Shown here in pieces: positions 26,442 through 35,726 of a stretch of 64,000 nt of DNA; the stretch's first letter is position 1; each line of letters opens with the position of its first letter. The notes beneath the pieces were generated by a model. That model was not told the DNA's origin, did not search any database, and worked only from the letters and a program-made list of their open reading frames with translations. This stretch comes from Shewanella xiamenensis (GTDB lineage: Bacteria; Pseudomonadota; Gammaproteobacteria; Enterobacterales; Shewanellaceae). The position numbers were made by a program, and so were the translations under genes. Location: assembly GCF_014647135.1 (NCBI RefSeq), contig NZ_BMOP01000001.1:1-64000 (forward strand), given 5' to 3'.

Positions 26442-27416
26442 GTGAATCAAAGCCACTCTGGATCCTTGGCAAATAACCATGCTCAATTGGGGTTATTGTT
26501 TATTTCTGTTGCCGTGCTGTTTTGGGGGATTTTACCTATAGCACTTAAGCTATCGGGGAGTTTTATCGACCCAGTGACGTTGACTTGGTTTCGGTTTTTG
26601 GTGGCGCTCTTGGTCAGTATTTTGGTGCAGTGGAGTGCCGGGAGTTTGAAACAGTTTGCGGCGCTCGATGCCAAGGTTTGGCTCAGGCTTATCCTCGCCG
26701 GACTGTTTTTAATGCTTAACTATGTGTCATTCGTCTATTCCCTCGACTATTTAGCCCCGGGCGCGGCGCAACTTAATTTTCAAACCTCGCCATTTTTCCT
26801 CGCTTTTGGCGGCGTGTTATTTTTTAAAGAACGCCTCAATGCGGTGCAGCTCAGTTGTTTTGCCGCTTTAGCCTTAGGGATGTTAATGTTTTTCCATCCC
26901 TTTTTAGATTTTTCCGCCACCGATAATCATGAGATCTGGCTTGGGGTGATGATTGTACAGTTTTCGGCATTGTCATGGACCACCTACGCACTGCTACAAA
27001 AGTCACTGTTGAACCGTTTGTCCCCCGCCAACGTACTCTTGGTTATCTATGCCTTAGGTATTTTTGTGATGGCGCCCTTTAGCGATTTTAGCCAGTTTGC
27101 ACAAATGGATAGCTTCGACTGGCAAGTGGCGCTGTTTTGCGCCGCAAATACCTTGATTGCCTACGGTTGTTTTGGGCAATCGATGAAGTATTGGCCGACG
27201 GCACAGGTGAGCGCCATGTTGGCGTTAACGCCAGTATTTAGCTTTAGTGCCACGGCGTTAGTGGTGAGTATCGGTTGGTGGCCTGACGTGTTTAAGGCCG
27301 ATGAGTTAGATGCTTTATCGCTCTTTGGCATAGGTGTGATTATTGTCTCTGTGATGGTGGTGCAGTTGCTGCCCCTGTATCGCCAGCGCCGCGCGAGACG
27401 TTTACAACCCATTTAA
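26442..27416 (+). CDS. DMT-superfamily (EamA) transporter
   Basis: About 324 residues with ten predicted membrane helices in two EamA repeats. The first opens with LGLLFISVAVLFWG, followed by a helix with TWFRFLVAL. The second repeat begins near LGVMIVQFSALSWTTYALLQ and carries the family's W-T-Y pattern. Such proteins export or import small metabolites; the substrate is not known. The start is uncertain: GTG at 26442 gives a short soluble lead of usual length, while GTG at 26397 would add 15 residues; neither has a strong ribosome site. The HAD gene starts 24 bases after its stop. Confidence 0.85.
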   Translation: MNQSHSGSLANNHAQLGLLFISVAVLFWGILPIALKLSGSFIDPVTLTWFRFLVALLVSILVQWSAGSLKQFAALDAKVWLRLILAGLFLMLNYVSFVYSLDYLAPGAAQLNFQTSPFFLAFGGVLFFKERLNAVQLSCFAALALGMLMFFHPFLDFSATDNHEIWLGVMIVQFSALSWTTYALLQKSLLNRLSPANVLLVIYALGIFVMAPFSDFSQFAQMDSFDWQVALFCAANTLIAYGCFGQSMKYWPTAQVSAMLALTPVFSFSATALVVSIGWWPDVFKADELDALSLFGIGVIIVSVMVVQLLPLYRQRRARRLQPI

Positions 27417-27439
27417 CTGGCAGCTGAATAGGTATCCTA

Positions 27440-28063
27440 GTGATCACACGCCTGACCGATATTGAATTAGAACAGATCCGCGGGGTTATCTTCGATCTCG
27501 ACGGTACGCTTGCCCATTCAACCCCTGACTTTAAAGGCTTAAGAGCGGCATTAGGTATTGGATCGGGTACCGATATTCTCGAGCATATCCATAGCCTTGA
27601 GACCACTATGGCCAAGATGCAGGCGCTGGAAATTGTCCATGACTACGAGCTTGCCAGCTCGCGCCAAGCGAGCTGGATTGAAGGCGCGCAGGCGTTGATT
27701 GCGTTTTTAAAGGCAAGACAACTGCCGCTGGCGATTTTGACTCGCAATATGCCCGAGGCGGCCAAAATCACCATCGAAAAACTCGGTATTGATATCCCTT
27801 TAGTGCTGACCCGTTACGATGCCGAGCCTAAACCTCACCCGCAGGGTATCCACTTGATTTGCGAGCAATGGCAGTTGAATCCGTCGGATATCTTGTATGT
27901 GGGGGATTATCTATTCGATCTGCAAACCGCGCAAAACGCCGGTAGTCGCTGCGCCCTCTACTGCCCTGAAGAGGTGCCCGACTATGCACTCGCGGCGGAT
28001 TTACTCATTGGCAATTATCAGAGTTTTATTGAAGCTTGGGCAGTGGCAATCCCAAAAGACTAA
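27440..28063 (+). CDS. HAD-family phosphatase
   Basis: A 207-residue haloacid-dehalogenase-like hydrolase. Motif I is FDLDGTL (18-24) with the nucleophile Asp19 and acid Asp21. Motif II is in LAILTRN, motif III is the Lys of AEPKPHP, and motif IV is VGDYLFDL, with its acidic pair further apart than the usual GD-x3-D. The helical cap between motifs I and II fits the phosphoglycolate phosphatase-like subfamily. It starts at GTG right after the EamA gene, so it is probably co-transcribed. Substrate unknown. Confidence 0.88.
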   Translation: MITRLTDIELEQIRGVIFDLDGTLAHSTPDFKGLRAALGIGSGTDILEHIHSLETTMAKMQALEIVHDYELASSRQASWIEGAQALIAFLKARQLPLAILTRNMPEAAKITIEKLGIDIPLVLTRYDAEPKPHPQGIHLICEQWQLNPSDILYVGDYLFDLQTAQNAGSRCALYCPEEVPDYALAADLLIGNYQSFIEAWAVAIPKD

Positions 28064-28106
28064 GTGCACACGATGCCAGATTGATAAGGTTTTATATCAC
28101 TTTATG

Positions 28107-28481
28107 TCAATTCTCACTCGATGTGTTTGCGGTTAGGGAATCTTGCTTATCTTGTTTTAGCCCAAGCCGAATACTGTCGAGTAATGCCACTAACCAGCAG
28201 AGTAAAAAGCCATAGAGCAGTTCATTGGCATTGGCAATTGTGGTCTGGGTTTGTTGGGTGATTTCGGCAGAAATCACGCCGATATCAAGCGGTAAGGTGC
28301 CGTTTTGAATATCTAAGGCGATCACTTGCGCCACTTGATAGATTTGCATGAGTAGCAGCACAAGGCTCACGACCGCTAAGCTAAAAAATACCAGTGCAGT
28401 GCGTTTATGTTTTAGGTAAAAATGGCCGCTGCCGGGGGCGACAAAGGCGGATAAAAGACCTGCGCTAAGAGCTTTTTTCAT
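28107..28481 (-). CDS. Small membrane protein, unknown function
   Basis: A 124-residue protein with a motif PGSGHFYLKHKRTALVFF near residues 16-33, similar to the P-G-x-G-x-x-Y/F-L segment of TM2-like and related small membrane families. A helix follows at about 28-50 and another at about 88-108, with a polar loop between. No function can be assigned. The ribosome site is weak. Confidence 0.65.
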   Translation of the reverse strand: MKKALSAGLLSAFVAPGSGHFYLKHKRTALVFFSLAVVSLVLLLMQIYQVAQVIALDIQNGTLPLDIGVISAEITQQTQTTIANANELLYGFLLCWLVALLDSIRLGLKQDKQDSLTANTSSEN

Positions 28482-28548
28482 CGAAATACACTAATTGCAT
28501 TGCTAAAGACTACGCCGACACTAATAGACATGCTGGCTTAAGTGCAAG

Positions 28549-28704
28549 TTAATTTGCCATTGCGACTAACAATCCAATAAACCCCGCAAACAGGGTACAA
28601 CCGACGAGCACCATGATTAATAAAGTCTTATCTTCGCGGCATGACTTAGCGAGCTCGGGCAGTGCCGAGATAAATGGGTAAGTTATCAGTGCTAAAAAAT
28701 CCAT
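28549..28704 (-). CDS. 51-residue membrane peptide
   Basis: A short frame of 52 codons with AAGGA eight bases before the ATG. The product begins MDFLALITYPFISALPEL, has a charged centre SCREDK, and ends in one hydrophobic helix (about 28-50). The strong ribosome site and the clear split into soluble and membrane parts favour a real gene. It sits 67 bases upstream of the other small membrane protein on the same strand and may share its transcript. Function unknown. Confidence 0.6.
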   Translation of the reverse strand: MDFLALITYPFISALPELAKSCREDKTLLIMVLVGCTLFAGFIGLLVAMAN

Positions 28705-28799
28705 TTTTTTGTCCTTAAGTTAGGCATCCACGTATTGACTATACCTGCTCGAAATATCAACTGGCCAGTGAAGTTTGAGCAGGAGCGATTTTTAGATAA

Positions 28800-28826
28800 C
28801 AAAAAAGGAGCCGAGGCTCCTTTTTA
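28800..28826 (-). terminator. Terminator of deaD
   Basis: Perfect stem AAAAAGGAGCC/GGCTCCTTTTT around GA, with a T-run on either strand. It lies about 50 bases past the deaD stop. Confidence 0.9.
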
Positions 28827-28872
28827 ATGCGTTTGTTTTAATGCGCTTGACCTAAGGGGTTAGGTTTGCGGA

Positions 28873-30744
28873 TTACTCTTCGCGTGGTTTACGTGGTCTA
28901 CGCTCGCCTGCTGGCTTGTCTGAACGTGGTTTGCGGTCTGCAAACGGCTTGTCACCCGACGCTGCACGTGGCTTACGATCACCAGCTGGGCGGTCGCTAC
29001 GTGGACGACGGTCGCTACGGGCACCACGGCCAGAGTCAACAAAGACTTGGTCGCCAGCTTCACGGATATTCAATGGCTTACCACACACACGCACTTTCTT
29101 CAGGTGTTGTAGTACATCTTTTGGCATGCCGTCTGGCAGGTCAACAGTTGTCACTGAATCATAAAGTTGGATTGCACCGATATAACGGCTGTCGATATTG
29201 GCTTCGTTTGCGATAGCGCCAACGATATTGCCTACACCTACGCCATTTTCACGACCTACGTCGATCACATAACGGCACATTTTCAGGTCTGGATTGTCTT
29301 TTAACGCTTCAGCGCTACCTAAGCTTGCTGGCATTGGACGTGATTCACGGCTACGGCGTTCGCCACGGTCAGCACCGCGGTCTGAACCACGTTCGCTACG
29401 CTCACTGCGTTCATCACGAACACGCTCTTGAATCGCAGGTAATTGCAGTGGACGTTCCTGCTGAACTTGGTGCAGCAGGGCAGCCGCGAGCAGATCGGTA
29501 TCTACTTCAAGTTGCTGGCATAACTGAGCAACAGCTTCACGCATAAATTCGAGATCGTTGTTCATGGTTTGAGCGAGCTGCTCACCCAAGCGTGACAGGC
29601 GACGTTCTGCAACGGTTTCTGGGCTTGGTACTTTCATTGGCGAAATACGGCTGTTAGTTGCACGCTCGATAGTGCGCAGCATACGCATTTCACGGCTAGT
29701 GACGAACAGAATTGCCATACCATTACGACCAGCGCGACCAGTACGACCGATACGGTGAACGTAAGCTTCTGTATCGTATGGGATATCGTAGTTTACTACG
29801 TGGCCAATACGCTCAACGTCTAGACCACGGGCCGCAACGTCAGTCGCGATCAGAATGTCTAGCTTGCCGTTTTTGAGTTGTTCAACTGCACGCTCACGGG
29901 CTTGTTGGTTCATATCACCATGTAAAGGTGATGAGGCATAGCCACGGGCTTCAAGTTTTTCAGCTAATTCAACGCATGAGTTACGAGTACGAACGAAGAT
30001 GATGATACCTTCAGTATTTTCAACTTCTAACACGCGTACTAACGCTTCTAATTTATTGTGCTGTGATACCTGTACGAAACGTTGTTCGATTGACTCAACT
30101 GTCGTTTGGCTAGACTCGATACGCACATGTACAGGGCTACGTAAATGCTGGTTAGCAACACGTTTAATTTGCTCTGGCATTGTGGCCGAGAATAGTGCCA
30201 ATTGGCGCTCGCTTGGCGTGTGCTCAAGGATCCATTCGATATCATCGATGAAGCCCATTTTTAGCATTTCGTCGGCTTCATCGAGCACAAGTGCTTTTAA
30301 TGAATCGAGTTTTAACGTGCCACGACGCATATGGTCCATTACACGACCAGGCGTACCCACGATAACTTGTGGACCACGTTTGAGGGCATTCAACTGTTGT
30401 TGCATGCTTTGACCACCGTAGATCGGCAGTACATGGAAATTCTTAATAAATTTGGCATAGCTACTGAACGCTTCAGCAACTTGAACTGCAAGTTCACGCG
30501 TTGGTGCTAATACTAAAATTTGTGGTGTGGTTTGGCTGGTGACTTTATTCAGCAGCGGCAGCGCGAAGGCGCCAGTTTTACCTGTACCAGTTTGCGCTTG
30601 ACCTAAAATATCTTTGCCAGCCATAAGTGGATCAATACTGGCTGATTGGATTGGCGTTGGTTTTTCATAACCTAGCTCGTCAAGAGCACGCAACAAATTC
30701 TCGGATAGGCCGAGTTCACGGAAAGTTCTTTCATCGGATGACAT
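28873..30744 (-). CDS. deaD: ATP-dependent DEAD-box RNA helicase (CsdA/DeaD)
   Basis: RNA helicase for ribosome biogenesis and mRNA turnover, most needed in the cold. The protein has 623 residues, close to the E. coli protein. Motifs in order: Q motif (28-33), AQTGTGKT (50-57), PTRELA (81-86), TPGR (131-134), DEAD (155-158), SAT, ARGLDV and HRIGRTGRAG. The DeaD-specific RNA-binding (DbpA-like) domain follows a charged RSERGS linker. The end is a basic tail with near-repeats of RPRSDRPAGDRKPRA type. The ATG at 30742-30744 opens with MSSDERTF. The gene stands alone with its own terminator. Confidence 0.95.
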   Translation of the reverse strand: MSSDERTFRELGLSENLLRALDELGYEKPTPIQSASIDPLMAGKDILGQAQTGTGKTGAFALPLLNKVTSQTTPQILVLAPTRELAVQVAEAFSSYAKFIKNFHVLPIYGGQSMQQQLNALKRGPQVIVGTPGRVMDHMRRGTLKLDSLKALVLDEADEMLKMGFIDDIEWILEHTPSERQLALFSATMPEQIKRVANQHLRSPVHVRIESSQTTVESIEQRFVQVSQHNKLEALVRVLEVENTEGIIIFVRTRNSCVELAEKLEARGYASSPLHGDMNQQARERAVEQLKNGKLDILIATDVAARGLDVERIGHVVNYDIPYDTEAYVHRIGRTGRAGRNGMAILFVTSREMRMLRTIERATNSRISPMKVPSPETVAERRLSRLGEQLAQTMNNDLEFMREAVAQLCQQLEVDTDLLAAALLHQVQQERPLQLPAIQERVRDERSERSERGSDRGADRGERRSRESRPMPASLGSAEALKDNPDLKMCRYVIDVGRENGVGVGNIVGAIANEANIDSRYIGAIQLYDSVTTVDLPDGMPKDVLQHLKKVRVCGKPLNIREAGDQVFVDSGRGARSDRRPRSDRPAGDRKPRAASGDKPFADRKPRSDKPAGERRPRKPREE

Positions 30745-30935
30745 TGAGTTGTAGCCTTGTGGATGCGCGCGGATTGGCGCTTAAGTTTCACAGACAGAAA
30801 ATCAACCCCGTGTCGATTTCCCGCGAACGACGGATTATAGCAGCATATAAGCCGCTTTACCAATCCGGATAAGGATAAATCCACCGTTTGAGGAGGTTTT
30901 TTCGCAAAAACTGAGCAAGAAACGCGCCACTTCGG

Positions 30936-31970
30936 CTAATTTTTCAAAAAGTTGCCATCGAGTTTAATTAATTCAAAAGCCGATTCCGCTACCGCGGCGA
31001 GAAAAACATAGTCCAAGGTCTCGTAGGTATCCTCCGGCGTATGATATTGCGGATGGGTGGGCACACCAAAATATAGCCAAGGGATTTTAGCCTGATGAAA
31101 GGGATAATGATCCGATGCTCTTAGCCAATTAGTGCTCTGGATACTTCTCCCCACAGGCTTAGGGTGACTGAGTTTGATACACAGGCCGTTAGATTCATTC
31201 AACATTGGCCTAAATTGAGGAAATTGATAAAAGTTGCGGCTGCCCTCAAGGTAAATCGCGTAAGGGCGACTTGGGTGGCCAATCATATCCAGATTGAGCA
31301 TCAGTTCAAATTGCGCTTCAGGCATTCGCTGCTTGAGTTGCTCCACTAAGGCCGTGCTGCCAAACAGTCCAGGTTCTTCGGCATCGGTCGCGACAAACAT
31401 TAAGTTAATGTTGGGGAGTGAGTCGGGTGCAGCGCGTTGCTGCGCTTGCCAGTGGTTGGCGATGGCGAGTAATGCGGCAACGCCGGAGGCATTGTCATCG
31501 GCACCGTGGTAAACCTTGCCGCCACTCACGCCGAGATGATCATAGTGGGCGACTACAATACGCCATTTATCCGTAGGTTGTCGCGCTGGCGCTAAGGCGA
31601 CCAGATTGCTTCCCACCTCTTGGCTAAATAGGGTGGAATATTCGAAGGGAACCTCGAAGGTTGTTCCCCAAGGTTTAAGGCCTAGTTGGTGAAACTGGTG
31701 ATTTAAATAGTCGCGCGCCTTGGCTGCGCCTTCTGTTTGGGTTTTACGCCCCATTAATTCTGCTGAGCTGAGTGTTGCTACTGTTTGCTTAAGATCTGCG
31801 GGGGCAGCCCAATTCAATCGAATCGCCTCTGGTGAGCAAGTATATTCGGCAGGTTGGCTAGTGCAGGCCATGAGTCCCATACATAGGCTAAGGGTAAAAA
31901 AGTGCAAGAAGCCAATGCATGGAGACCAAGAGCGGATGATTGCAGTGAGTGCGTGTGCCAAATTGCCCAT
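30936..31970 (-). CDS. M28-family metallopeptidase lipoprotein
   Basis: A 344-residue lipoprotein (lipobox LMAC, Cys36) with an M28 aminopeptidase fold. Zinc-site residues visible are His142 in HYDHLG, Asp159 in GADDNASG, and the Glu pair of TDAEEPGLFGS. Further ligands are the Asp of LNLDMIG and a late His in YHTPEDTY. This group removes N-terminal residues or acts on small peptides. The start at 31970 is set by AAGGA five bases upstream; an earlier ATG would add only seven residues. Probably exposed in the periplasm or on the outer membrane. Substrate unknown. Confidence 0.87.
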   Translation of the reverse strand: MGNLAHALTAIIRSWSPCIGFLHFFTLSLCMGLMACTSQPAEYTCSPEAIRLNWAAPADLKQTVATLSSAELMGRKTQTEGAAKARDYLNHQFHQLGLKPWGTTFEVPFEYSTLFSQEVGSNLVALAPARQPTDKWRIVVAHYDHLGVSGGKVYHGADDNASGVAALLAIANHWQAQQRAAPDSLPNINLMFVATDAEEPGLFGSTALVEQLKQRMPEAQFELMLNLDMIGHPSRPYAIYLEGSRNFYQFPQFRPMLNESNGLCIKLSHPKPVGRSIQSTNWLRASDHYPFHQAKIPWLYFGVPTHPQYHTPEDTYETLDYVFLAAVAESAFELIKLDGNFLKN

Positions 31971-32054
31971 GATTATCCTTAAGGTTGGCAATAGGAACGA
32001 TCAATCCTAAGCCTAACAGGGATTTAGCTAGAGTGCATGGGCCCTAATGTGGAT

Positions 32055-32393
32055 TTAATCTAATACCTGGATCTCGGGGGAGAGCGCCGCCTCTTGGTGC
32101 GGGCTTAAATTAAAGTGCTCTAAGCCTGAGACCAAATGTGTGCGCGAGCACAGGGTGACCTGAGTATTTTTGGTGAGTCCACCTTGGGCAAGCGTGGTGA
32201 CTCGGCCATCGGGTAATGCCAGCAGGCTATTTTCTGCGGTGCTATCTAAGACAGTAACTTGTAAACGAGTGGGTTGACCGATAATCGGATCGATAGCCGC
32301 GATAGCAAGTGCGAATAGCATTAGTCCTAAACAGGTAATGAGCATGACATTAACGCGACTTAAGCTGGTTAAGTTGGGGCGATGTTCTAACAA
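32055..32393 (-). CDS. Small membrane-anchored protein, unknown
   Basis: A 112-residue protein with one N-terminal helix (about 16-36) and a beta-rich outer domain of about 75 residues, perhaps OB-like. It starts at TTG, supported by GAGGA six bases upstream. It lies between uvrA and the M28 gene on the same strand. No family recognised. Confidence 0.6.
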   Translation of the reverse strand: MLEHRPNLTSLSRVNVMLITCLGLMLFALAIAAIDPIIGQPTRLQVTVLDSTAENSLLALPDGRVTTLAQGGLTKNTQVTLCSRTHLVSGLEHFNLSPHQEAALSPEIQVLD

Positions 32394-32412
32394 AATATCC
32401 TCCTCGATGGAG

Positions 32413-32442
32413 TGCGCCTTGGGAGTGTTCTCCCAAGGCGTC
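32413..32442 (-). terminator. Hairpin downstream of the uvrA-facing gap
   Basis: CGCCTTGGGA (32415-32424) pairs exactly with TCCCAAGGCG (32431-32440). It lies 24 bases past the uvrA stop. There is no T-run, so it may slow or protect transcripts rather than terminate fully. Confidence 0.5.
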
Positions 32443-32465
32443 GTTGAGGTTGAAGCCTTACCTGA

Positions 32466-35318
32466 TTATGACTGCGTTGCTAGTTGTGCATCCCGCTCCA
32501 GCAGCGGCTTTAAGAAGCGTGCCGTGTGTGAGGTAGGATGCAAGGCTACTTCTTCTGGTGTGCCTGTGGCGAGGATTGTACCGCCGCCACCGCCGCCTTC
32601 AGGGCCTAAGTCGATAATCCAGTCTGCGGTTTTAATCACATCCAGATTATGCTCAATCACCACAATCGTGTTGCCGTGGGATTTGAGTCGATGCAGTACA
32701 TCCAGCAGCAATTGGATATCGGCAAAGTGCAGGCCTGTGGTTGGTTCATCCAATATATACAAGGTCTTACCGGTATCGCGTTTAGAGAGTTCCTTGGCCA
32801 GTTTTACCCTTTGGGCCTCACCGCCAGATAGCGTCGTCGCGCTCTGACCTAAACGTACGTAAGACAAACCCACATCCATTAGGGTTTGCAGTTTGCGGGC
32901 AATCGCAGGCACGGCATCGAAAAATTCGCGGGCATCTTCCACCGTCATTTGCAGCACTTCGTGGATATTCTTGCCCTTGTAGCGCACTTCTAAGGTTTCG
33001 CGGTTATAACGTTTGCCCTTACAGGCATCGCAGGGCACATACACATCGGGCAGGAAGTGCATTTCGACTTTAATTAAGCCATCGCCTTGGCAGGCCTCGC
33101 AGCGACCACCTTTGACGTTAAAGGAGAAGCGCCCGACCTGATAACCACGGGTACGGGATTCCTGCGTTCCGGCAAAAATCTCCCGAATTGGGGTAAAGAT
33201 GCCAGTATAAGTGGCGGGGTTAGAGCGTGGTGTGCGGCCAATCGGGCTTTGGTCGATATCGACCACTTTATCGCATTGCTCCATACCGACAATCCGATCG
33301 TAAGGCGCGGGCTCATCGACGGTGGCGCCGTTGAGTTGTTTGTGGGCAATTCTAAAGAAGGTATCGTTAATCAGCGTCGATTTACCTGAGCCCGATACTC
33401 CAGTCACACAGGTGAATAATCCCACAGGGATGGTTAAATCTACATTACGCAGGTTATTGCCGCGGGCGCCATAGAGCTCAATCACTTGTTTCGGGTCGAA
33501 CGGCGTACGTGGGGTACTGATATGAATATTGCGTTTACCCGAAATGTACTGCCCAGTGACGGATTCGTCGCAGGCGATAATTTTCTCAATCGGACCGTCG
33601 CAAATCACTTCACCACCATGGACGCCAGCGCCTGGGCCGATATCGATAATATGATCCGCCATACGAATCGCGTCTTCATCGTGCTCTACCACAATCACTG
33701 TGTTGCCTAAATCCCGCAGGTGGATCAGGGTTTGCAGCAGACGCTCGTTATCCCGCTGGTGCAAGCCGATAGAAGGCTCATCGAGCACATACATTACGCC
33801 GACAAGCCCAGCACCGATTTGACTGGCTAAGCGAATACGCTGCGCTTCACCGCCCGAGAGGGTCTCGGCCGAGCGTGATAGGCTTAAATAGTTAAGGCCA
33901 ACATTGACGAGGAAACCTAAACGGTCGCGCACTTCCTTGAGGATTTTTTCAGCAATTTGTGCTTTTTGGCCGTTGAACTCGAGTTTGTCAAAATAATCTA
34001 GGGCTTCACCAATTGACCAAACGGTCAGTTTTGGCAAGTTAAGATCGCCAATAAATACGTGGCGAGCCTCTTCACGCAGACGCGAGCCGCGACAGCTTTG
34101 GCAAGCTTGGGTGTTGATAAACTTGGCTAACTCATCGCGCACCGCGTTACTTTCGGTCTCACGGTAACGCCGGTCCATATTATTTAAGATGCCTTCGAAG
34201 GGATGATTGCGCACCACCACATCACCACGGTCGTTGATGTATTTGAAGGCGATGCTGTCTTTACCTGAACCGTAGAGAACGATTTTTCTCACCTTATCCG
34301 ACAACTGTTCGAAGGGAACTTCGACATCGAACTTATAGTGGTCGGCCAGCGAACTTAGCATCTGGAAGTAATAGAAGTTACGTCTATCCCAGCCGCGAAT
34401 CGCGCCGCCAGCCAGGGATAACTCAGGGTTGGTGATCACTCTGTCAGGATCGAAAAACTGTTGTACCCCTAAACCATCGCAGGTTGGGCAAGCACCGGCG
34501 GGGTTGTTAAAGGAGAAAATCCGTGGCTCAAGCTCGGCCATCGAGTAACCACAGTGCGGGCAAGCAAAGTTGGCCGAGAAGATTAATTCTTCAGTGGCGC
34601 CTTCATCCATGCTGGCGACCACGGCAATCCCACCCGAGAGTTCGAGCGCGGTTTCAAAGGATTCGGCGAGGCGCTGCTGGATATCGCTGCGGACTTTAAA
34701 ACGATCGACCACCACTTCGATGGTGTGCTTAACGTGTAAGTCGAGAGTTGGCGGATCGGTTAAATCGCAGACTTCACCGTCGATACGGGCGCGGATATAA
34801 CCTTGAGCGGATAAACCCTCGAGTAATTTAACGTGCTCACCCTTACGGCCGTTGACCACGGGCGCCAGCAGCATTAAGCGGCTATCCTCGGGCATTTCTA
34901 ACACTTTATCGACCATCTGGCTCACGGTTTGCGCCGCCAGCGGTTGGCCATGAGTCGGGCAGCGCGGTTCGCCCACGCGGGCAAACAGCAGACGTAGATA
35001 GTCGTAAATTTCGGTGATTGTACCCACAGTCGAACGTGGGTTATGGGAGGTTGATTTTTGTTCGATGGAAATCGCCGGGCTTAAGCCTTCGATATGGTCG
35101 ACATCGGGCTTTTCCATCAAGCTTAAGAATTGGCGGGCATAGGCAGAAAGAGACTCAACGTAACGTCGTTGGCCTTCGGCATATAAAGTATCAAATGCTA
35201 GGGAAGATTTGCCTGATCCCGATAACCCTGTGATAACGATTAACTTATCCCTTGGGATAGTCAGGTTGATATTTTTGAGATTGTGGGTCCGTGCGCCGCG
35301 TATTTCAATCTTATCCAT
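32466..35318 (-). CDS. uvrA: Excinuclease ABC subunit A
   Basis: Damage-recognition ATPase of nucleotide excision repair, acting with UvrB. The protein has 950 residues. Two ABC halves each have a Walker A (GLSGSGKSS about 31-39; GVSGSGKST about 640) and the LSGGEAQR signature, with DEPSIGLH and DEPTTGLH as Walker B. Zinc sites are the CPHCGYSM...CPTC group in the first half and CEAC...CDAC in the second. Full length. I looked upstream for a LexA box (CTGT-N8-ACAG) and found none convincing, so SOS control is not shown here. Confidence 0.97.
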   Translation of the reverse strand: MDKIEIRGARTHNLKNINLTIPRDKLIVITGLSGSGKSSLAFDTLYAEGQRRYVESLSAYARQFLSLMEKPDVDHIEGLSPAISIEQKSTSHNPRSTVGTITEIYDYLRLLFARVGEPRCPTHGQPLAAQTVSQMVDKVLEMPEDSRLMLLAPVVNGRKGEHVKLLEGLSAQGYIRARIDGEVCDLTDPPTLDLHVKHTIEVVVDRFKVRSDIQQRLAESFETALELSGGIAVVASMDEGATEELIFSANFACPHCGYSMAELEPRIFSFNNPAGACPTCDGLGVQQFFDPDRVITNPELSLAGGAIRGWDRRNFYYFQMLSSLADHYKFDVEVPFEQLSDKVRKIVLYGSGKDSIAFKYINDRGDVVVRNHPFEGILNNMDRRYRETESNAVRDELAKFINTQACQSCRGSRLREEARHVFIGDLNLPKLTVWSIGEALDYFDKLEFNGQKAQIAEKILKEVRDRLGFLVNVGLNYLSLSRSAETLSGGEAQRIRLASQIGAGLVGVMYVLDEPSIGLHQRDNERLLQTLIHLRDLGNTVIVVEHDEDAIRMADHIIDIGPGAGVHGGEVICDGPIEKIIACDESVTGQYISGKRNIHISTPRTPFDPKQVIELYGARGNNLRNVDLTIPVGLFTCVTGVSGSGKSTLINDTFFRIAHKQLNGATVDEPAPYDRIVGMEQCDKVVDIDQSPIGRTPRSNPATYTGIFTPIREIFAGTQESRTRGYQVGRFSFNVKGGRCEACQGDGLIKVEMHFLPDVYVPCDACKGKRYNRETLEVRYKGKNIHEVLQMTVEDAREFFDAVPAIARKLQTLMDVGLSYVRLGQSATTLSGGEAQRVKLAKELSKRDTGKTLYILDEPTTGLHFADIQLLLDVLHRLKSHGNTIVVIEHNLDVIKTADWIIDLGPEGGGGGGTILATGTPEEVALHPTSHTARFLKPLLERDAQLATQS

Positions 35319-35726
35319 CTATCGCTCAAGTCTTATGCTTAAAAAAATGAGCCTAAGTATCGCACAGTTCGGCGGCTGAGTTTAGTCGATTCTGTGATCT
35401 CTATTCTGGGTTGGCGGTAAGCCAATGCTTGGCCGTGGGCGATATAATCGTGATGAACCTAGCGAATTAACTAAGATTAATCCAAGTATGAGGGCAAGCC
35501 TAAGCTTATCTCTGTAAGTATCAAGTTAACTATTTGTAGCGAATCGACTTTTAGATAAGCCTTTAAAATAAAGACCTAAGGCCGTAACCGTGCCTTTTAA
35601 ACGGCGTTGCCATGGGGCTGGACAACCCGTTAACTACGAGTGCTTAGGACGGTTTTTCCTTTTGAGCAAATGCTTTGTGGTGTGCTAACATGCGCCCCCT
35701 AAAAGACTTCAATCCAAGGCAAAATC
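35319..35726. promoter_or_regulatory. Divergent promoter region uvrA / yajR
   Basis: No gene in these 408 bases. For the plus strand, TTGAGC (35662-35667) and TAACAT (35686-35691), 18 bases apart, form a plausible promoter 36 bases before the yajR start. No clear LexA box or hairpin seen. Confidence 0.45.

Noticed and set aside
35319-35726. LexA (SOS) box upstream of uvrA
   Set aside because: No CTGT-N8-ACAG-like palindrome was found; CTG and CAG triplets there are not properly spaced.
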